NCBI RefSeq assembly: GCF_036046055.1
Contig: NZ_CP107939.1
Location: 5,270,001-5,334,000, forward strand
Reading direction: 5' to 3'
DNA from: Nocardia sp. NBC_00403
GTDB lineage: Bacteria; Actinomycetota; Actinomycetes; Mycobacteriales; Mycobacteriaceae
Length of the DNA: 64,000 bases
This document shows, in pieces, positions 51,009-58,908 of this stretch (position 1 is the stretch's first letter; every line of letters begins with the position of its first letter). The notes beneath the pieces were generated by a model that was not told where the DNA came from, made no database searches, and saw only the letters and a list, made by a program, of their open reading frames with translations. The position numbers were made by a program, and so were the translations under genes.

Positions 51009-51725
51009 TCAGGGGCTGGTGGTGAAGACGTACCAGAGCGCCGAAAGGGCGCCGAGGGTGAACAATGGTGACAGAACCCAGGTTTCGACCTTATTGCCGG
51101 TGCGGTCGATGATCGGCACGCGGGTGCGCAGCGGGAAAGGCCAGAACAGGCGGCAGCCGCGGTCGGTGAGGCAGTCGCCCGCGAGGTGGGCGAGTGCACC
51201 CAGGCCGACGGAGAACGGTAGCCAGACCGGTTTGTCGGTGATCCAGTGGTCCATGGCGAAGGTGCCCGCGGCGGCGAGGATCACCACGGTGCCCCACGCT
51301 TTGATGCCGTCACCGGAGGGGCAGATATGTAGTGCGCGTACCGCGAGGGCCAGAAGGAAGAAGGCGAGTGCGAGGGTGAAATATCGTCCGAGCCAGTGTT
51401 CGCCTGCCCAGGTCCCGTATGCCACGGCGACGACGAACGCGAACGAGTGCGTGGCATGGCGGTGCCCGCCCGATATCCATGAGATGAATCGGCACAGGTA
51501 GTACGAAATCGGTCCGAGCACGTGGGCGATGGTGCCGTTGGGGTGGTCTGCATCGGGCAGGAGCGCGGCGCCCGCCGTCAGAAAGACGCCCAACAGTATG
51601 TCGACAGGGCCGAGATGCACGTCCGCACTTGTCAATACGGGATACGTCATCGCCGATACGGGCAAGGTCGCGGCCGCTACCGACCAGGCAAACGCGCCAC
51701 TGGTCGCATGAGAATGTCCTAGCAC
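51009..51725 (-). CDS. Membrane-bound metal-dependent hydrolase (YdjM/DUF457 family)
   Basis: A 238-residue polytopic membrane protein. It starts (GTG 51725) with LGHSHATSGAFAWSVAAATL, the family's conserved N-terminal Gly-His-x-x-x-Gly helix. AALLPDADHPNGTIAHVLGP (metal-site DxDH), SGGHRHATHSF and LAHLAGDCLTDRGCRLFWPF with PLRTRV follow. These are the invariant metal ligands of the YdjM/LexA-regulated membrane hydrolase family. The true catalytic reaction is not established. No clear ribosome site precedes the GTG, so the start is tentative. It ends at a perfect bidirectional terminator. Confidence 0.85.
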   Translation of the reverse strand: MLGHSHATSGAFAWSVAAATLPVSAMTYPVLTSADVHLGPVDILLGVFLTAGAALLPDADHPNGTIAHVLGPISYYLCRFISWISGGHRHATHSFAFVVAVAYGTWAGEHWLGRYFTLALAFFLLALAVRALHICPSGDGIKAWGTVVILAAAGTFAMDHWITDKPVWLPFSVGLGALAHLAGDCLTDRGCRLFWPFPLRTRVPIIDRTGNKVETWVLSPLFTLGALSALWYVFTTSP

Positions 51726-51796
51726 CGCATGAACGTTAGTTGACCACAGTACTTTTCGGACAAGCGCTGGTGGGGGTGGTGAAATGCCGCCCGCTG

Positions 51797-52171
51797 CTAG
51801 TCGTCTCGGGTGAGAGTCGGAGATCGGAACATGTTCGGGAGAGGGGGGGCTTCCAGTGGCAGGGGAGGTACCTTGGCGGAGTGGCCCTTGCGGACCGAGC
51901 AGCCGCTGAACGGACCGTCGAGGCTGAGTAGGACGCCCATGTGAGCATCGGCATGGTCGAGAAACCACACCGAGAGCCCGGTGTTGCCGTCGAGCCGGTA
52001 GTACTCCCACGTTCTCCAGAGCGTATCCAGGCGTACAACGGCCTCGGCGTGCTGCCACCATTCCGGGCACCACGCGTGAATGTCGATGTCGCGCTGATAG
52101 ATCAGCGTCAAGTAACTCTCGACGAACTCGACAACGGAGCCGAACAAGGTCGGCCTCTGCTCGTCACTCAT
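51797..52171 (-). CDS. DUF4913 family protein
   Basis: A 124-residue protein with the DUF4913 core YQRDIDIHAWCPEWWQHAEA, VRLDTLWRTWEYYRLD and SVWFLDHADAHMGVLLSLDG. This family of small tryptophan-rich proteins occurs widely in actinobacteria, often in integrative or plasmid-like elements, and has no known function. It appears complete, with a disordered Pro-rich tail. No conjugation or replication genes lie nearby, so it may be left over from a lost mobile element. Confidence 0.85.
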   Translation of the reverse strand: MSDEQRPTLFGSVVEFVESYLTLIYQRDIDIHAWCPEWWQHAEAVVRLDTLWRTWEYYRLDGNTGLSVWFLDHADAHMGVLLSLDGPFSGCSVRKGHSAKVPPLPLEAPPLPNMFRSPTLTRDD

Positions 52172-52404
52172 TCGTCCCCCGTACCTGTGGTAGATCCAGC
52201 CACCTTCGAGGGTAGCGACGAATCTAGGCTGCTTTCATACCGTTCCGGCCACGTCGGGCGGAGTCCGATATCCCTCGACGTGGGTCAGGGGTGTGGATTC
52301 GGATGCACGACCCGCTCGACCGGCGTGGTTGTCCGGCCGGTCCCGGGAACAAACGATCGTTACTGGGGGCCGCTGGGGTTCGCTGACGGCAGGGAATAGG
52401 GGGA

Positions 52405-52602
52405 GTGGGGAGTCGGTTTGCGTTCGAGCTGTACGCGAAAGCCTTCGACGCCTGGATACTACTTGCCCAGACAGAAACCTTATTGCGCAAATTGATTCGT
52501 GCCCAACCGGCAGGGTATAGCGATCGCCAGGTGCTCGGCGACCAGCGGTGGGCTGCCGCGAACCACTCGTTTGAGACCTCGCCTATCACCGGAGAGCGTT
52601 GA
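52405..52602 (+). CDS. Small hypothetical protein
   Basis: A 65-codon frame from GTG 52405 with plausible protein character (FELYAKAFDAWILLAQTETL, then LRKLIRAQPAG). The frame upstream is open too, so the start is uncertain. It has an amphipathic helical N-half and no recognised family. It might be the end of a decayed gene. Confidence 0.35.
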   Translation: MGSRFAFELYAKAFDAWILLAQTETLLRKLIRAQPAGYSDRQVLGDQRWAAANHSFETSPITGER

Positions 52603-53050
52603 ACAGTACGAGGATCCATAGGGGAGCGGTACTGCTATGAGGCCAGGCCGTCACCCCGGAGGGGAAGTGCGCTGCGCGCCGCCGAAGCGCTACCGCCAGA
52701 GGTGGCCGACATGCTCGACGAAGTTCTACCGGGATCGCGCCCAATCCCCGGACTCTGCAGTCGATCTGAGCACGCACGAGGCCTTCCGCATCCTGCCTGC
52801 GATTGGCTTTCGTCCGCCGCAACATCGCCGCATTCCGGAGCTGAGCGGGTGCTCGACTACTTCCCAAATGTGGGGAACCTCATTGCATAGCCGCGCTTAC
52901 GCTGCATCGCGTAGCGCGACCTCGTCGCGAGCCTGTGACCCGACCGCGCACCGTCGCCCGGTCTCGCACCGAGCGGGACGGTGCGCGGCAACAATCCGGT
53001 TTCGACCAGGTCGGCTCGACCAGTGGTAGGCGATGTGTAGGGAGATTGCG
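52603..53050. other. Intergenic region with no supported gene
   Basis: About 450 bases. One short frame around 52680-52760 reads EALPPEVADMLDEVLPGSRP, which looks like real protein for some 30 residues and then fades. I treat it as a possible relic only. Confidence 0.4.
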
Positions 53051-54085
53051 GTGGGTAGAGGTCGCGGAGTTCATCTGTGCGGCAGCGTTCCGTTGGCGGA
53101 TGCGCAGACGGTGTTCTCGGAAGCAGCACAGCGGATAGGTTCTCGATTGAAGCGCATTCCGGATGGTGAGACGGGAGTGCGCAACAACTGGGTGGTGTGG
53201 CAGCTGCCCAAGATGCAGGCACACCCGGACCTGGAGACCGTTCCGCCGCCGAGCCCGGAATACGGGCCAAGTGAACGAGTGCAACCCAAATCGGGTGTCG
53301 ACGCGGCATCAATCGACTTCGGCCCCTTGGGCTATGCCGACGCCGCGCTGGAGTCATGGCAGGTCTTCCGGCGCCTGCGGGAGGAAGGCGTTATCCCGCA
53401 GGGCTCCCGATTCCAGGTGTGCCTGCCGACGCCGATTGCGGTGATCGGGGCGTTCGTCGCGGGACCGCAGGGGGAGTTGGAGGGCAGGTACGAGGCGCAG
53501 CTGCGCAGCGAGTTGGCCCGTATCGTCGACGGCATCCCGGCGGAAGACCTTGCGGTGCAATGGGATACCGCAGTCGAGTTCGCCATCTTCGAAGGCGTGT
53601 TCCCGTCCTGGTTCGGCGGCGACTATCCGACCCAGCTCGAGGAAGTCGCACAGCGGCTGGTCCGGTTGGGCGCGGTGGTACCCGAACCGGTCGAACTCGG
53701 ATACCACCTGTGCTACGGCGACTTCGGCCACCGCCACTTCGCCGAACCCACCGATTCCGGGCGGCTGGCCTCGGTCGCGACCCGCATCCTTTCCGGGCTG
53801 GGCAGGCGCGTCGATTGGATCCACATGCCGGTCCCGCGGTCGCGTGCCGACGCCGACTACTTCAAACCCCTCGCCGATCTCGACCTGCCGCCCGAAACCG
53901 ATCTCTACCTCGGCTTGGTGCACGCTACCGACGGTCGAGACGGCGCAGTGCGTCGGATCGAAGCCGCCCGCACCGCCGTCGCGGACTTCGGCATCGCCAC
54001 CGAGTGCGGCATGGGCCGACGGTCAGCCGACCAGATCACCGCGCTGTTCGATTTGCATGCGGAGCTGGCGGACACACTTTCCTGA
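53051..54085 (+). CDS. MetE C-terminal/UROD-like TIM-barrel protein
   Basis: A 344-residue protein of the cobalamin-independent methionine-synthase superfamily, in the group annotated as MetE-like hypothetical proteins. GVHLCGSVPLADAQTVF, then RIPDGETGVRNNWVVWQ, mark the N-terminal barrel strands. The middle has QWDTAVEFAIFEGVFPSWFG and LGYHLCYGDFGHRHFAEP, and the C-terminus FGIATECGMGRR carries the His/Cys-type metal-ligand region (H-x-C and E-C). It is half the size of true MetE. GTG 53051 is preferred to ATG 53033 because AGGGAG sits six bases before it. Reaction unknown; a methyl transfer or related lyase activity is possible. Confidence 0.75.
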   Translation: MGRGRGVHLCGSVPLADAQTVFSEAAQRIGSRLKRIPDGETGVRNNWVVWQLPKMQAHPDLETVPPPSPEYGPSERVQPKSGVDAASIDFGPLGYADAALESWQVFRRLREEGVIPQGSRFQVCLPTPIAVIGAFVAGPQGELEGRYEAQLRSELARIVDGIPAEDLAVQWDTAVEFAIFEGVFPSWFGGDYPTQLEEVAQRLVRLGAVVPEPVELGYHLCYGDFGHRHFAEPTDSGRLASVATRILSGLGRRVDWIHMPVPRSRADADYFKPLADLDLPPETDLYLGLVHATDGRDGAVRRIEAARTAVADFGIATECGMGRRSADQITALFDLHAELADTLS

Positions 54086-54240
54086 TCCGGACCGCAGGGC
54101 GCCGAACGGCATGGTCGCAGGTCCACATGATGCATCCCCGAGCGAGCTGTATCAGCTAACGGGATGCTGAACCGGTCAAGGTCTATCACCTTGTGGCGAG
54201 AGCGCGCAGCCAGTACTTCCAGAATAGTGAAGGGGTTTAG

Positions 54241-54271
54241 TTGACATAATGTTGATTATCGGCGTTACAAT
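54241..54271 (+). promoter_or_regulatory. Consensus-like promoter in AT-rich gap
   Basis: TTGACA (54241-54246) and TACAAT (54266-54271) with a 19-base spacer. An inverted repeat ATAAT/ATTAT (54245-54258) covers the upstream part. The hexamers are unusually close to the canonical sequence for this GC-rich genome. The next credible gene starts more than 400 bases downstream, so the target is unclear; a small RNA is possible. Confidence 0.35.
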
Positions 54272-54540
54272 CGGGGTGCGCGAAGGTGGGTTTGCATTGC
54301 TGGATATCACTGCTGCGCAGGATGTTTCGCGGGTCCGTCGTTAGACTTTCGCCGGATCCACCCATCGGCGCGCGCTGTTGTTGGTTCTTTGCGGTTGGGC
54401 TTGTGTCGTCGGTCCCCTTACTTCAGTTTCTGCCTGACGTAAATATTCCTGTCAAATCCTACTTTTGACAGAGAAATGTTGACATGGCTCATGATTCGGA
54501 TTCGTGGCCGACTCTCCCCGTCGGGCTTCTCACGCCCTAA

Positions 54541-54557
54541 AACGTCACAGTGACGTT
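54541..54557. repeat. Palindrome upstream of the YczE-type gene
   Basis: AACGTCACAGTGACGTT is an almost perfect 17-base palindrome (odd centre). Its core recurs at 55449-55470 on the other side of the YczE gene, mostly in inverted orientation (about 17 of 20 positions). It is either a weak terminator hairpin or a binding site. Confidence 0.6.
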
Positions 54558-54695
54558 CTACGGCGTGGTGGCAGGTCCAGTTGTGCGCATGAAGCCGATG
54601 TGGCCTGGCTCTCGAGTGAGGTACACCGCCGATGAAGGTCCAGTGATTGTCAAGTGGATCTGTTTACGGAGTCCAGTTGGCGGGATGCTGGGTGA

Positions 54696-55328
54696 ATGTT
54701 GGTTCGGCGTTTGGTGGCGCTCTATGTCGGGTTGTGGTTGTACGGGTTGTCGATGGCGGTGATGATTCGTGCTGGTTTGGGGTTGGATCCGTGGGATGTG
54801 TTCCACCAGGGTGTGGCGGCGCATGTGCCGATCAGCTTCGGGGCGGTAACGGCGCTTACCGGGGTGGTTGTGCTGCTGGCGTGGATTCCGTTGCGGCAGT
54901 GGCCCGGTGTGGGGACGGTGAGCAATGTGGTGGTCATCGGGGTATCGGTGGATGTCGGGTTGTGGATGCTGCCGGAGTGGGATTCGATTCCGCTGCGGGT
55001 GACGGCAATGACTGCGGCGGTGGTGCTGAATGCGGTCGCGACGGTGTTGTACATCGGTGCAGGGATGGGTCCGGGTCCGCGGGATGGACTGATGACTGGA
55101 CTGGTTCGGCGGACCGGGTGGTCGGTGCGATGGGTGCGAACCGGGATCGAGGTGTCGGTGCTGGCCGCCGGTTGGGTGCTGGGTGGCAGTGTCGGCATCG
55201 CAACGCTGGTGTACGCGTTCGGCATCGGGCCACTGATTCAAGTGATGATCCCGTATGCAAATCGGTTCCTACCGGGATTTCGCGTGGACCGTGCGAGCGA
55301 GCCTGCTGTGGTTGTCGCCGCACCATGA
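54696..55328 (+). CDS. YczE/YitT-type integral membrane protein
   Basis: A 210-residue membrane protein with about five hydrophobic helices. It has the family's GLGLDPWDVFHQG loop after the first helix and GAGMGPGPRDGLMTGL in the middle, with a final LGGSVGIATLVYAFGIGPLI. The paired GLGxxPW and GxGxxPRDG motifs are diagnostic of the YczE/YyaS/YitT group. Members are of unknown transport or regulatory role. The ATG at 54696 lacks a strong ribosome site. The gene stands alone, flanked by two similar palindromes. Confidence 0.85.
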   Translation: MLVRRLVALYVGLWLYGLSMAVMIRAGLGLDPWDVFHQGVAAHVPISFGAVTALTGVVVLLAWIPLRQWPGVGTVSNVVVIGVSVDVGLWMLPEWDSIPLRVTAMTAAVVLNAVATVLYIGAGMGPGPRDGLMTGLVRRTGWSVRWVRTGIEVSVLAAGWVLGGSVGIATLVYAFGIGPLIQVMIPYANRFLPGFRVDRASEPAVVVAAP

Positions 55329-55448
55329 CAACGCTGCGCTCTGCGCCTGCTGGAGGCATGCCCATTGCGAGTCGTGCTCGAATTTTCGTGGGAGGCAAGG
55401 GGTTACCTCGAATCCCCTCCCCTTCGTCAGGTGCGGCGACCCTACCGC

Positions 55449-55470
55449 AAAACGTCACTGTGACAGTTTT
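55449..55470. terminator. Hairpin between convergent YczE and DinB-RidA genes
   Basis: A 22-base near-palindrome beginning AAAACGTCAC and ending GTGACAGTTTT, with an A run on one side and a T run on the other. This is the form of a bidirectional intrinsic terminator between two convergent genes. Its core matches the palindrome at 54541-54557. Confidence 0.6.
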
Positions 55471-55546
55471 CGCTCACGTTTTGAAGCTGAATGGCACCGG
55501 CCACGCGCCGCGGTGCACCATTGCAGCCTTGATCCGTGGGTTCGTC

Positions 55547-56515
55547 CTATTCGGGGATGATCGCTACTGCGTCGATCTCCACGAGCGCGCCGGGGCGGGC
55601 ATGTCCTGCGGTGGAAACGACGGTGATGGCTGTGCGGTGATTGCCCCACACTGATCGCGATGCCGCGTATCCCACCTGTGCGTCGACCCCATCGACGAGG
55701 TAGATGTTGAGTTTGACGACATGCTCGGGACCGGTACCCGCGGCAGCGAGCACAGCCAACACGTTTCGCATTGCCTGAGTGGTTTGCGCCTCGATACCGT
55801 CGAGCAGTGTCCCGGCGCTGTCGGTGCCGAGCTGGCCACCGACATAGACCGTCCGGGCGGCGGGTGCGATCACGCCCTGCGTGAAGGCGGGGTTGCTGTG
55901 GAGCTCGTCGGGGTCGAGGTGTGTGGTCATGAGTTTCCTCCCAGAGGTGTCGGGTTTCGTCTGCAGGTAGAGGTCGCGCAGCAGGCAGACCTCGGACAGG
56001 TGGTGGATCAGCTCGCGGTGGATGTGCAGCACGAGATCGGCCATCGACAACTCGGGGAAGGGCTCCTTCGCGCCGACCGGGACCCGGAGTCCGGCTTCAC
56101 CGAGGGCGCGCACCCCGGCCAGCCAGACGTCGAGTTGGGCCTCGAGTTGGTCGAGCGCGGTGGCCGCGCTGCCGGCGTATTCCCAGGTCTCGTACGACGC
56201 TGTAGGCGCATCGAAGTGTGCCGCGTTGCGTGCGGCGAGTACGCCGACGATGACGTGACCGAGTCGCCAGGCGATCGTGGTGAAGGGCGCGGGGACCGGC
56301 TGGGGGAAGGCGTAGTCGATGGTGAAGTCTCCGGCGCCGATCTGCATGGGCGCCGTGGAGGTGCCGCGGGGCCGCACGCTCCAGGCGTCCGGTACCGGCG
56401 ACCAGAAGTACTCGTCGTCGGTGAGGCCGTCGAGCCGGGCTCGGAGCTGATGGTTCCAGTGGAAGTCCCACTGCTCGCGCAGCGTCCGGTTCCAGTCGAG
56501 TTCGTCTGTGTCCAT
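55547..56515 (-). CDS. DinB-like / RidA fusion protein
   Basis: A single 322-codon frame. Residues about 5-190 are a DinB_2-type four-helix protein (LREQWDFHWNHQLRARLDGL, VPDAWSVRP, FTTIAWRLGHVIVGVL, HRELIHHLSEVCLLRDLY), a metal-dependent hydrolase-like fold. Residues 196-322 are a RidA/YjgF enamine-imine deaminase-like domain (TVYVGGQLGTDSAGTLLDG, HRTAITVV, VEIDAVAI). The junction codons themselves form a GGGAGG ribosome site six bases before an in-frame ATG at 55930. RidA (127 residues) may therefore also be made separately. It is divergent from a WYL regulator with an operator between. Confidence 0.85.
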   Translation of the reverse strand: MDTDELDWNRTLREQWDFHWNHQLRARLDGLTDDEYFWSPVPDAWSVRPRGTSTAPMQIGAGDFTIDYAFPQPVPAPFTTIAWRLGHVIVGVLAARNAAHFDAPTASYETWEYAGSAATALDQLEAQLDVWLAGVRALGEAGLRVPVGAKEPFPELSMADLVLHIHRELIHHLSEVCLLRDLYLQTKPDTSGRKLMTTHLDPDELHSNPAFTQGVIAPAARTVYVGGQLGTDSAGTLLDGIEAQTTQAMRNVLAVLAAAGTGPEHVVKLNIYLVDGVDAQVGYAASRSVWGNHRTAITVVSTAGHARPGALVEIDAVAIIPE

Positions 56516-56534
56516 GGGCTCACTCTGGCACCCC

Positions 56535-56557
56535 TAGCGGACAGGATCGGTCCGCTA
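56535..56557. promoter_or_regulatory. WYL-regulator operator (inverted repeat)
   Basis: TAGCGGAC (56535-56542) and GTCCGCTA (56550-56557) form a perfect 8-base inverted repeat with a 7-base spacer. It sits in the 61-base gap between the divergent DinB-RidA and WYL genes. AGCGGACA-type repeats are what I would expect for YafY/WYL regulators of dinB genes, and the position would let it control both directions. Confidence 0.65.
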
Positions 56558-56576
56558 TTTCTGGCAAAGTGGCGAC

Positions 56577-57572
56577 ATGGACGTGGCAAGCAGTAGCGAG
56601 AGGGGTACTACGGAGCGGGTGCTCACCCTGCTCGGGCTGCTGCAGCAGCGCCCGGTCTGGACCGGCCCCGAGTTGGCGGATCGGCTCGGGGTGACGCCGC
56701 GCACGGTACGGCGCGATGTCGAGCGGTTGCGGGCGCTCGGCTATCCGGTGCGTGCCGGACAGGGTGTCGGTGGTGGCTACCGGCTCGGCCCGGGGCAGGA
56801 TTTGCCGCCGCTGCTTCTCGATGACGAGGAGGCGATCGTGACCGCGGTTTCGCTGCTGGTCGGTGCGGGTGGCGCGGTCGCCGGTGCCGGCGACGCCGCA
56901 CTCCGGGCGCTGACCAAGCTCGACCGGGTGTTGCCCACCCGGTTGCGGCACGAAGTGCGTGCACTCTCCGGGTCGGTGGAGTCTTTCGACGGAGGCCGCA
57001 CGCCGGTCGATCCCGAGGTGCTCATCACGCTGGCCAGGGCCTGCCGTGATGAGGTCGAGGCCAGCTTTGGCTACCCGTCCGGGAGTGAGGTGCGACGGCG
57101 GCGGGTCGAGCCCTACCGTCTGGTCGCCTCCGACCGGCGCTGGTATCTCCTTGCTTATGACCTCGATCGTGATGACTGGCGCAGCTTCCGCGTCGATCGG
57201 ATGACTGATGTGTCGGCACGAACCTGGTGCTTCCGGCCGCGCGTGGTACCCGACGCGGCGTCGTATGTGCAGGAGGGTGTGGCGAGCCGGGTCTATGCGC
57301 AGCAGGCGCGTTTCCTGGTGCACGCGTCGGCCGATACGGTGCGCGCGCAGATTCCGGCGTCGGCGGCCGTCGTGCGACGGCGAGGGAGCGAGGTCTGCGA
57401 GGTGCTCAGTGGCGCCGACAGACTCGACGTTGTGCTGATGCACGTGCTGCTGCTGGGGCACGATTTCGAGGTGCTCGATCCGCCGGAGCTGGGGAGTCGT
57501 TGTCGCGTGTTGGCGGAGAGGCTGCTGGCGGCTGGTGCGCCGATCTCATCGGTGCCGGATGTGGAGCTGTGA
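56577..57572 (+). CDS. WYL-domain (YafY-type) transcriptional regulator
   Basis: A 331-residue regulator. Residues about 12-70 form an HTH_11 winged helix (TERVLTLLGLLQQRPVWTGP, LGVTPRTVRRDVERLRALGY). A WYL domain covers about 145-230 (VEPYRLVASDRRWYLLAYDL with RSFRVDRMT) and a WCX-like C-terminal domain follows. It probably senses a small ligand and regulates the divergent DinB-RidA gene through the inverted repeat at 56535-56557. The frame is complete. Confidence 0.92.
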   Translation: MDVASSSERGTTERVLTLLGLLQQRPVWTGPELADRLGVTPRTVRRDVERLRALGYPVRAGQGVGGGYRLGPGQDLPPLLLDDEEAIVTAVSLLVGAGGAVAGAGDAALRALTKLDRVLPTRLRHEVRALSGSVESFDGGRTPVDPEVLITLARACRDEVEASFGYPSGSEVRRRRVEPYRLVASDRRWYLLAYDLDRDDWRSFRVDRMTDVSARTWCFRPRVVPDAASYVQEGVASRVYAQQARFLVHASADTVRAQIPASAAVVRRRGSEVCEVLSGADRLDVVLMHVLLLGHDFEVLDPPELGSRCRVLAERLLAAGAPISSVPDVEL

Positions 57573-57824
57573 TCGTGGCGGCACTTCGAGTGCTTCCGCT
57601 GTCTGTTGCGGGTGAGCGCCGCGTCCTGAAATCTGCTTTGCGGTAAGGATGTTCGTGTGGCTGGCGGTTGCTCTCGGGGCGCGGTGCGCGCCTTGGTGGC
57701 GCCGGGATTCCTGGGCGGTGTTCATTGGATCGGTAAGGTCGCTGTCCGGGTGGTATTTTCACCCCATGCTGGACGCTCGTCCAGCGCGCTCGACTTGCGG
57801 CGGCGGGTCACTTGTGGAGGGTTC

Positions 57825-58706
57825 ATGAAGAAGGTGTCTCGGGTGTTGATCGCGTGTGCGGCTGTCTGTGTGACGCTGCCCGTCGTTTCGGAGTCTGTTT
57901 CTGCGACGCCGCCGCGGTTCGACGAGTATGTGGCGCTGGGTGATTCGTGGGCGGCGGATGCGACGCTGAATCCCGGGTTGGTGACCGAGGAGTTCGTGCC
58001 ATTGACGTGTGCGCAGAGCCGGGGTAGCTATGCCAAGCAGGTCGCTGCGGCGCTGGCTGTCGCGGCGTTTCGGGATGCGTCCTGTGGTGGTGCGCAGACT
58101 GTCGATATGACGGGAAGCCAGAAGGGGCTCAATCCCCCGCAGTTCGATCGGCTCACCGTCTCGACGGATTTGGTGACGCTGTTGATCGGCGGCAACGACG
58201 CGGGTTTGGCCGCGGCGGTCCAGGGGTGTCCGACTCTCGATTCCGGCGCAACACCGTGCCTGGATTCTTTTGTCGTCGATGGGGTTGATCGAATGTCGGC
58301 GAATATCGCGGCGGCGGAGCCGAAGGTGGTCGCGACGATCGAGGGCGTTCGGGCCCGGGCACCGCATGCGCGGGTGTTGGTGTTGAACTATTTCAAGGGT
58401 GTCGGCACCGAGGGCAGTTGTTTTCCGGCGATCCCGATTTCCGATGGGGATGCGCGGTGGGTGGGTCGCAAGCTGGTCGAGTTGAATGCGATGGTTGCGC
58501 GGGCGGTCGAGGCGACCGGTGTCGAGTTGGTCGATACGTATGCGGCCAGTGACGGGCATGATGCGTGTCAGCCTGCGGGTGTGCGGTGGGCGGAGGGTTT
58601 GGTGCCGTTCAGCAGTGACCCGGTGGGTCCGGCGGTGCCGTTCCATCCGAACCAGCTCGGCGCCGACCATCAGGCGCGCAGTGTGCTTGCCGCGGTTGGT
58701 CGGTAG
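57825..58706 (+). CDS. Secreted SGNH/GDSL-family lipase or esterase
   Basis: A 293-residue secreted hydrolase. The N-terminus MKKVSRVLIACAAVC starts a Sec signal peptide with likely cleavage near residue 27 (SVSA/TPP). SGNH blocks are GDSW (S41, block I), GGND (122-125, block III) and FHPNQLG (H274, block V). Three or more cysteine pairs suggest disulphides, as in actinobacterial extracellular lipases. ATG 57825 with TGGAGGG upstream is clear; the longer frame is rejected. The substrate is probably an ester of fatty acids. It stands upstream of ChoD with about 200 bases between. Confidence 0.92.
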   Translation: MKKVSRVLIACAAVCVTLPVVSESVSATPPRFDEYVALGDSWAADATLNPGLVTEEFVPLTCAQSRGSYAKQVAAALAVAAFRDASCGGAQTVDMTGSQKGLNPPQFDRLTVSTDLVTLLIGGNDAGLAAAVQGCPTLDSGATPCLDSFVVDGVDRMSANIAAAEPKVVATIEGVRARAPHARVLVLNYFKGVGTEGSCFPAIPISDGDARWVGRKLVELNAMVARAVEATGVELVDTYAASDGHDACQPAGVRWAEGLVPFSSDPVGPAVPFHPNQLGADHQARSVLAAVGR

Positions 58707-58908
58707 CGCCGTCGGCGGGTAGCGGTCGTGCTCCGCGGCGGAACACGAGCGCCACGGGTGGCCGAAAATATCGATTCAGTGGCCGTCCGGCTCTCTCACC
58801 CGATGTATCCCGATGCCTACCGTTGTCGGCATGACTACACCGTCTCGATCAGGTACCGGCCGAACACACATCTCGGTGTCGATTCGGACCGGAAGGTAAG
58901 GCGCGCAC

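Larger units (their letters stand above)
54086..54695. other. AT-rich intergenic region
   Basis: 610 bases with no supported gene, and noticeably lower GC than its surroundings between about 54210 and 54500. It carries a consensus-like promoter at 54241-54271, three TTGACA hexamers (54241, 54465, 54479) and a palindrome at 54541-54557. A 60-codon frame from GTG 54286 lies just after the promoter but has no protein character. It could be the scar of an excised element. Confidence 0.45.

Noticed and set aside
54286..54468. 60-codon frame directly after the consensus-like promoter
   Set aside because: Atypical codon use and no motif; not supportable as a gene.
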